Position numbers and translations under genes: made by a program | Shown here: positions 60,804 through 64,000 of the stretch, one piece after another | How the letters are laid out: each line of letters opens with the position of its first letter | How positions within the stretch are numbered: position 1 is the first letter of the stretch | From: CAXBBB01 sp963815505 | GTDB taxonomy: Bacteria; Bacteroidota; Rhodothermia; Rhodothermales; BA12 | Length of the DNA stretch: 64,000 bases | Direction of reading: 5' to 3' | Assembly: GCA_963815505.1 (NCBI GenBank) | Contig: CAWFGU010000003.1 | Span: 62,001 to 126,000 of the forward strand | Notes under the pieces: generated by a model | What the model was told of the DNA's origin: nothing | Database searches by the model: none | What the model saw: the letters and a program-made list of their open reading frames with translations, nothing else

Positions 60804-62682
60804 GCACGCGCGAAGGCAGCAGGACCGTAAACGTGGTCCCCTCGCCCACTGCGCTGTCGACTGATATCGAGCCGCCCAAGCCTTCGATCAGGTGGTGCGT
60901 GATACTCAGCCCCAATCCGGCGCCCTCATGGGAGCGGCTCATCTCGGTACTCTCCTGCGCGAACGGCTCGAACAGCTTGCGCTGGAAGTCGGGCGAGATG
61001 CCCTTCCCGGTGTCGGCAACGACGAGCGCGATGTTGGCTTCGCGGTACGCAAGCCGAACCGAGACGCCGCCCGTCTGAGTAAACTTGACAGCATTGCCGA
61101 CGAGGTTGGTCACGATCCGCTCGACGGCCGTCGAATCTGTTAGCACGACGAGCGAGTCAGGAGTGGATTCGAACGTCAGAGTCAGCCCCTTCTGCCCGGC
61201 GATGGACGTGAGCAGGGCGAGCAGTTCGCGAATCTTCTGGGCGAGATCGACGGGTCTGATTTTGGGAACGAAGCCCGCCGCGTCGAACCGTGCCAGATCG
61301 AGCACACTGTTCAGCGTGTCCAACAGCCGCTCTCCGCCGTTGGCAATCAGCCCGGCGAACTCGCGGTGCTCGTCGTTCTCGATCTCGGTTGAGAGGATGT
61401 CGGCAAAGCCAATGATGCCCGCCAGCGGCGTCCGCAGTTCGTGGCTCATGTTGGCGACGAACGACGACTGCAGGCGCGCCAGTTCTTCGGCCTCCTCGCG
61501 CGCCTCAATCAGTCCTTCCTCGTAGATCTTACGCTTGCTGATGTCGCGCGCAAGAAAGATCAGGTGCGTACCGTCGCCCCAATCGAACAGGTACGCCTGC
61601 ACCTCGATGGGAATGGTCGCGCCGTCGATACGGATGAGTGTTAACTCGGCTTCGGCTTGCCCGTTTTGGAGCGCCCAGTAGACGAGGCGGCGTACCGAAC
61701 TCGTCGGTCTGTACAGCTCGTCGATGCGCAGCCGGGAATGTGTCTCTTCGGGATAACCCGTCATGGCGACGGCGCTTGGATTGAGCGTGAACTCGACCGG
61801 GCGCATGCCTTCCATCTTGGCGACGACCACGGCCTCGCCCACTCGGTCGAAGAGTGCTTGGTAGCGATTCTCCACCCGCGCCTGCGCGGCGGCTCGCTCA
61901 CGCGCCTGCTTCCACATCACCGTCACCCAGATCACGCACGCGAGCGCGACGAGCAGCAAGGTCACCAGCACACCGATTATCGCTCCGCGTCCCATTCCCA
62001 ACCTCTGCACGTCCGAGATCTCACGCGGCAACAGCTGGTAACCGGACGCATAGGGGGCGGTATCGTCGTACTGATTCAAGATCCCCGTGACGCGCACCCG
62101 GGCGCCCTCTTCGATGTGATCCACGCGATCGCTGCCGTCCATTTGAACCGCGTAGATCAATGCCCCATCGTTCACGACAGCCAGTAGTTCGATCGGCCCC
62201 GTCGTCACGCGGCCTGCAACTCTTCCTTCCAGCGTGACGAGATTTCCTTCCTGCGCTTCAGCGTTGGAAGCGTCGTACGAAACCGCCTCCGGTTCGATCG
62301 GGGTCGCATCAACCCGCCGCACGCTGAGGATACTCACCCCGGAGAGGCCCTTGTATTGGACGACGATGCCGGTTGCCTGGACGCTGTCGCCGCGCTCGAA
62401 CGGAGGTTGCTTCTCGAACGAGTGTAGAAAGATGGATCCGGTCGCGTCACGGATGGGGAGTGCGACCTGGCCGAGGGACAATTCGGCCGTACTCGCCAGC
62501 AGGCGTCCGGAAACCGTGAGCGTGTCGCCCAGGCGGTCGGGGATCGTATCCCCATCGCGGTCGATGCGGGCCTGGACGATGGGCGTTACGTTGGCCGACA
62601 CTTGCGACTGCGCGCGCGCCGGTTCGACCACGCACCACGCGAGGACGATCAGCAAGGGCGCACGCAGTCGCTGCGGGATCAT
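60751..62682 (-). CDS. Hybrid-periplasmic sensor histidine kinase: signal, two OB-fold-like modules, TM, PAS, HisKA, HATPase
   Basis: Membrane kinase of 643 residues, coupled to glgX by a four-base start/stop overlap (ATGA). A signal peptide ends PARAQ (about 24). The periplasmic part contains an EF-hand-like DRDGDTIPD (41-49), then two OB-fold-like segments (DTLTVSGRLLASTAELSL, VQATGIVVQYKGLSG; LVTLEGRVAGRVTTG, VRVTGILNQYDDT). TM about 234-257, PAS about 270-380 (YQALFDRVGEAVVVAKMEG), HisKA with H414 (FVANMSHELRTPLAGIIG), and HATPase_c (NLVGNAVKFTQTGGV, DTGKGISPD, EGAGLGLSITHHL). No receiver domain or adjacent regulator is seen. Its ligand is unknown; position suggests it reads sugar or calcium status. 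Confidence 0.85.
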   Translation of the reverse strand: MIPQRLRAPLLIVLAWCVVEPARAQSQVSANVTPIVQARIDRDGDTIPDRLGDTLTVSGRLLASTAELSLGQVALPIRDATGSIFLHSFEKQPPFERGDSVQATGIVVQYKGLSGVSILSVRRVDATPIEPEAVSYDASNAEAQEGNLVTLEGRVAGRVTTGPIELLAVVNDGALIYAVQMDGSDRVDHIEEGARVRVTGILNQYDDTAPYASGYQLLPREISDVQRLGMGRGAIIGVLVTLLLVALACVIWVTVMWKQARERAAAQARVENRYQALFDRVGEAVVVAKMEGMRPVEFTLNPSAVAMTGYPEETHSRLRIDELYRPTSSVRRLVYWALQNGQAEAELTLIRIDGATIPIEVQAYLFDWGDGTHLIFLARDISKRKIYEEGLIEAREEAEELARLQSSFVANMSHELRTPLAGIIGFADILSTEIENDEHREFAGLIANGGERLLDTLNSVLDLARFDAAGFVPKIRPVDLAQKIRELLALLTSIAGQKGLTLTFESTPDSLVVLTDSTAVERIVTNLVGNAVKFTQTGGVSVRLAYREANIALVVADTGKGISPDFQRKLFEPFAQESTEMSRSHEGAGLGLSITHHLIEGLGGSISVDSAVGEGTTFTVLLPSRVPSESPARTRATEPGEQG

Positions 62683-64000
62683 GCGGCGTCCGGGTAGGTC
62701 AGGCTGGCTTCGAGCACGAGCACCGACAGCGCGGGCACGTCGACCGTTTCGTCGTTGTGAACGGCGTCGGCGGCGGCGTAGCGCTTGAACGGCGCCGGGA
62801 TGGTCCAGTGCTCGATGCCGTGCTCGTCGAAGTCGGGCAGATCAAACGAGCGCGTTTCGTTCGACCGGTTGAACAGGACGAGGAACGTCGTGTCGTCCAT
62901 TTCCTCACCCTGAGGCGTGCGTCGGTGCAGCGTCTCGCCGCGCAGCAGGAGGCCGAACGACGGAAGCTCCCAGTCGGACCAGTCGGGGTTCTCCATCGGC
63001 GTGCCGTCCGGGTGCCACCACGTCGCGTCGACGATGCCGTCCTCGTCGGGCTGGCCCGAGAGAAAGGCGTAGCGTCGGAACGTCGGGTGCGCGGCGCGGA
63101 AGTGGATGAGGTCCTGCACGTACGCCAAGAACTCTGCCTGCCGCTCATCGAGGTCCCAGTCGTACCACGCCAGTTCGTTGTCCTGCGCATACGTGTTGTT
63201 GTTGCCTTGCTTGGTGCGGGAGAGTTCGTCACCGCCGAGCATCATCGGCACGCCCTGCGAGAGCATTAGCGTCGCCATCATACTGCGCTGCATTGCGTAG
63301 CGCTTGTCGAGGATACCGGGATCGTCTGTCGGGCCTTCGACGCCGAAGTTGACCGAGAAGTTGGGTTCGTGTCCGTCGCGGTTGTTCTCGCCGTTGGCGT
63401 GGTTGTGCTTGTGCTCGTAGCTCGCCATGTCGTGCAGCGTGAAGCCGTCGTGCGCCGTCACAAAGTTGATCGAGGCTGTAGGGCGTCGTCCGCTGTTGTT
63501 GTAGAGATCGGACGATCCGGCGATGCGCGTTGCCAGTGCGCCCTTGAGGCCCCGGTCGCCGCGCCAGAAGCGCCGGACGGTGTCGCGGTAGTCGCCGTTC
63601 CACTCGGTCCACTGCCACGGAAAGCCGCCGACGAGGTAGCCGCCCGGCCCCAAATCCCACGGCTCGGCGATCAGCTTGACTTGGCTGAGAACAGGGTCCT
63701 GCTGGATCGTCTTGAAGAACGCCGAGAGCATGTTCACGTCGGTCAGTTCGCGCGCCAGTGTCGCGGCGAGGTCAAAGCGAAAGCCGTCGACGTGCATCTC
63801 GGTCACCCAGTAGCGCAGGCTGTCCATCACGAGTTGGAGCACGTGCCCGTTGCCCATGTCGACCGTATTGCCGGTCCCGGTGTAGTCGGTGAGGTAGCGC
63901 GCGTCGGGCGCCGTTTTGTAGTAGCTCCGGTTGTCGATCCCGCGCATCGAGAGCGTGGGCCCCAAGTGGTTGCCCTCGCCGGTGTGGTTGTAGACTACGT
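62679..64000 (-). CDS. glgX: Glycogen debranching enzyme GlgX (isoamylase type), N-terminus off the right edge
   Basis: Hydrolyses alpha-1,6 branches of glycogen after phosphorylase trimming. The visible 440 residues include VVYNHTGEGNHLGP at the cut edge, SMRGIDNRSYYK, the nucleophile in EMHVDGFRFDLAATLAR, the acid/base in VKLIAEPWDLGPGGYLVGGF, WNGDYRDTVRRFWRGD, FVTAHDGFTLHDMASYEHKH (H-D) and the GGDELSRTKQGNNNTYAQDN stretch that marks GlgX. The C-terminal domain ends LEASLTYPDAA. The stop overlaps the start of the downstream histidine kinase. Family knowledge places its products as input for MalQ, TreY and TreZ across the convergent junction. Confidence 0.93.
   Translation of the reverse strand, partial: VVYNHTGEGNHLGPTLSMRGIDNRSYYKTAPDARYLTDYTGTGNTVDMGNGHVLQLVMDSLRYWVTEMHVDGFRFDLAATLARELTDVNMLSAFFKTIQQDPVLSQVKLIAEPWDLGPGGYLVGGFPWQWTEWNGDYRDTVRRFWRGDRGLKGALATRIAGSSDLYNNSGRRPTASINFVTAHDGFTLHDMASYEHKHNHANGENNRDGHEPNFSVNFGVEGPTDDPGILDKRYAMQRSMMATLMLSQGVPMMLGGDELSRTKQGNNNTYAQDNELAWYDWDLDERQAEFLAYVQDLIHFRAAHPTFRRYAFLSGQPDEDGIVDATWWHPDGTPMENPDWSDWELPSFGLLLRGETLHRRTPQGEEMDDTTFLVLFNRSNETRSFDLPDFDEHGIEHWTIPAPFKRYAAADAVHNDETVDVPALSVLVLEASLTYPDAA

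Overview
The window looks like chromosomal DNA from a high-GC, FCB-group bacterium, most likely Rhodothermota or a related Bacteroidota lineage (inference). The evidence is a vanadium-haloperoxidase-like protein ending in a type IX secretion (T9SS) sorting-type domain, a serine palmitoyltransferase with a GNAT-like neighbour, a DUF5683 membrane protein, a RodZ-like HTH/TM protein, a 7TM-HD phosphodiesterase, and Bacteroidetes-style -7 promoter elements (TAnnTTTG or TAnnTTGS) 23-31 bp before several start codons. Recognisable Shine-Dalgarno sequences are rare. I see no phage, insertion sequence, CRISPR array or integron, so this is mostly core genome. One tRNA (Gly, GCC) was found.

Layout. 1-2.2 kb (minus): wbpB-wbpD-wbpE module for a diacetamido-uronic acid sugar nucleotide, running off the left edge. 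2.3-6.5 kb: DUF892 protein, a frameshifted ATP-grasp ligase, and a zinc-ribbon/KamA/DUF5683 string. 6.5-10.1 kb: glycosyltransferase, serine palmitoyltransferase and GNAT-like protein, a candidate sphingolipid locus. 10.1-14.2 kb (minus): hypothetical gene, tRNA-Gly with terminator, methyltransferase, FmdB-like protein, serine hydrolase, secreted protein, RNase HI. 14.2-28.2 kb (mostly plus): obgE-dprA, EEP phosphatase, class V aminotransferase, RluD-type synthase, fused 2-oxoacid dehydrogenase E1, lipoprotein, Bcp, haloperoxidase, gatB-tsaB. 28.3-31.3 kb (minus): topoisomerase IB, SDR, YihY. 31.5-36.4 kb (plus): Rad52-like protein, thioesterase, secreted protein, RmlD-like reductase, ABC-F. 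36.4-54.5 kb: lipoprotein, DUF2911, proline catabolic dehydrogenase, then a long minus-strand block (PgpH-like, sodium/solute symporter, ligA, RodZ-like, Dps, acyl-CoA dehydrogenase, HAS-barrel protein, cNMP-sensor kinase). 54.6-64 kb: malQ-treZ-treY on plus converging with glgX-histidine kinase on minus. Together the last genes debranch glycogen and convert maltooligosaccharide ends into trehalose.

The most important caveat for users is frame integrity. About nine single-base indels can be placed inside otherwise well-conserved genes: the ATP-grasp ligase, DUF5683, ligA (three), treZ and treY (three). In each, removing or adding the inferred bases restores one full-length family member and a length divisible by three. 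Because ligA is normally essential and the flanking codons are intact, assembly or sequencing error is more likely than gene decay, but this cannot be decided from the sequence alone. The most novel-looking biology is the candidate ceramide locus, the periplasmic OB-fold/calcium-motif histidine kinase coupled to glgX, and the stand-alone HAS-barrel protein.
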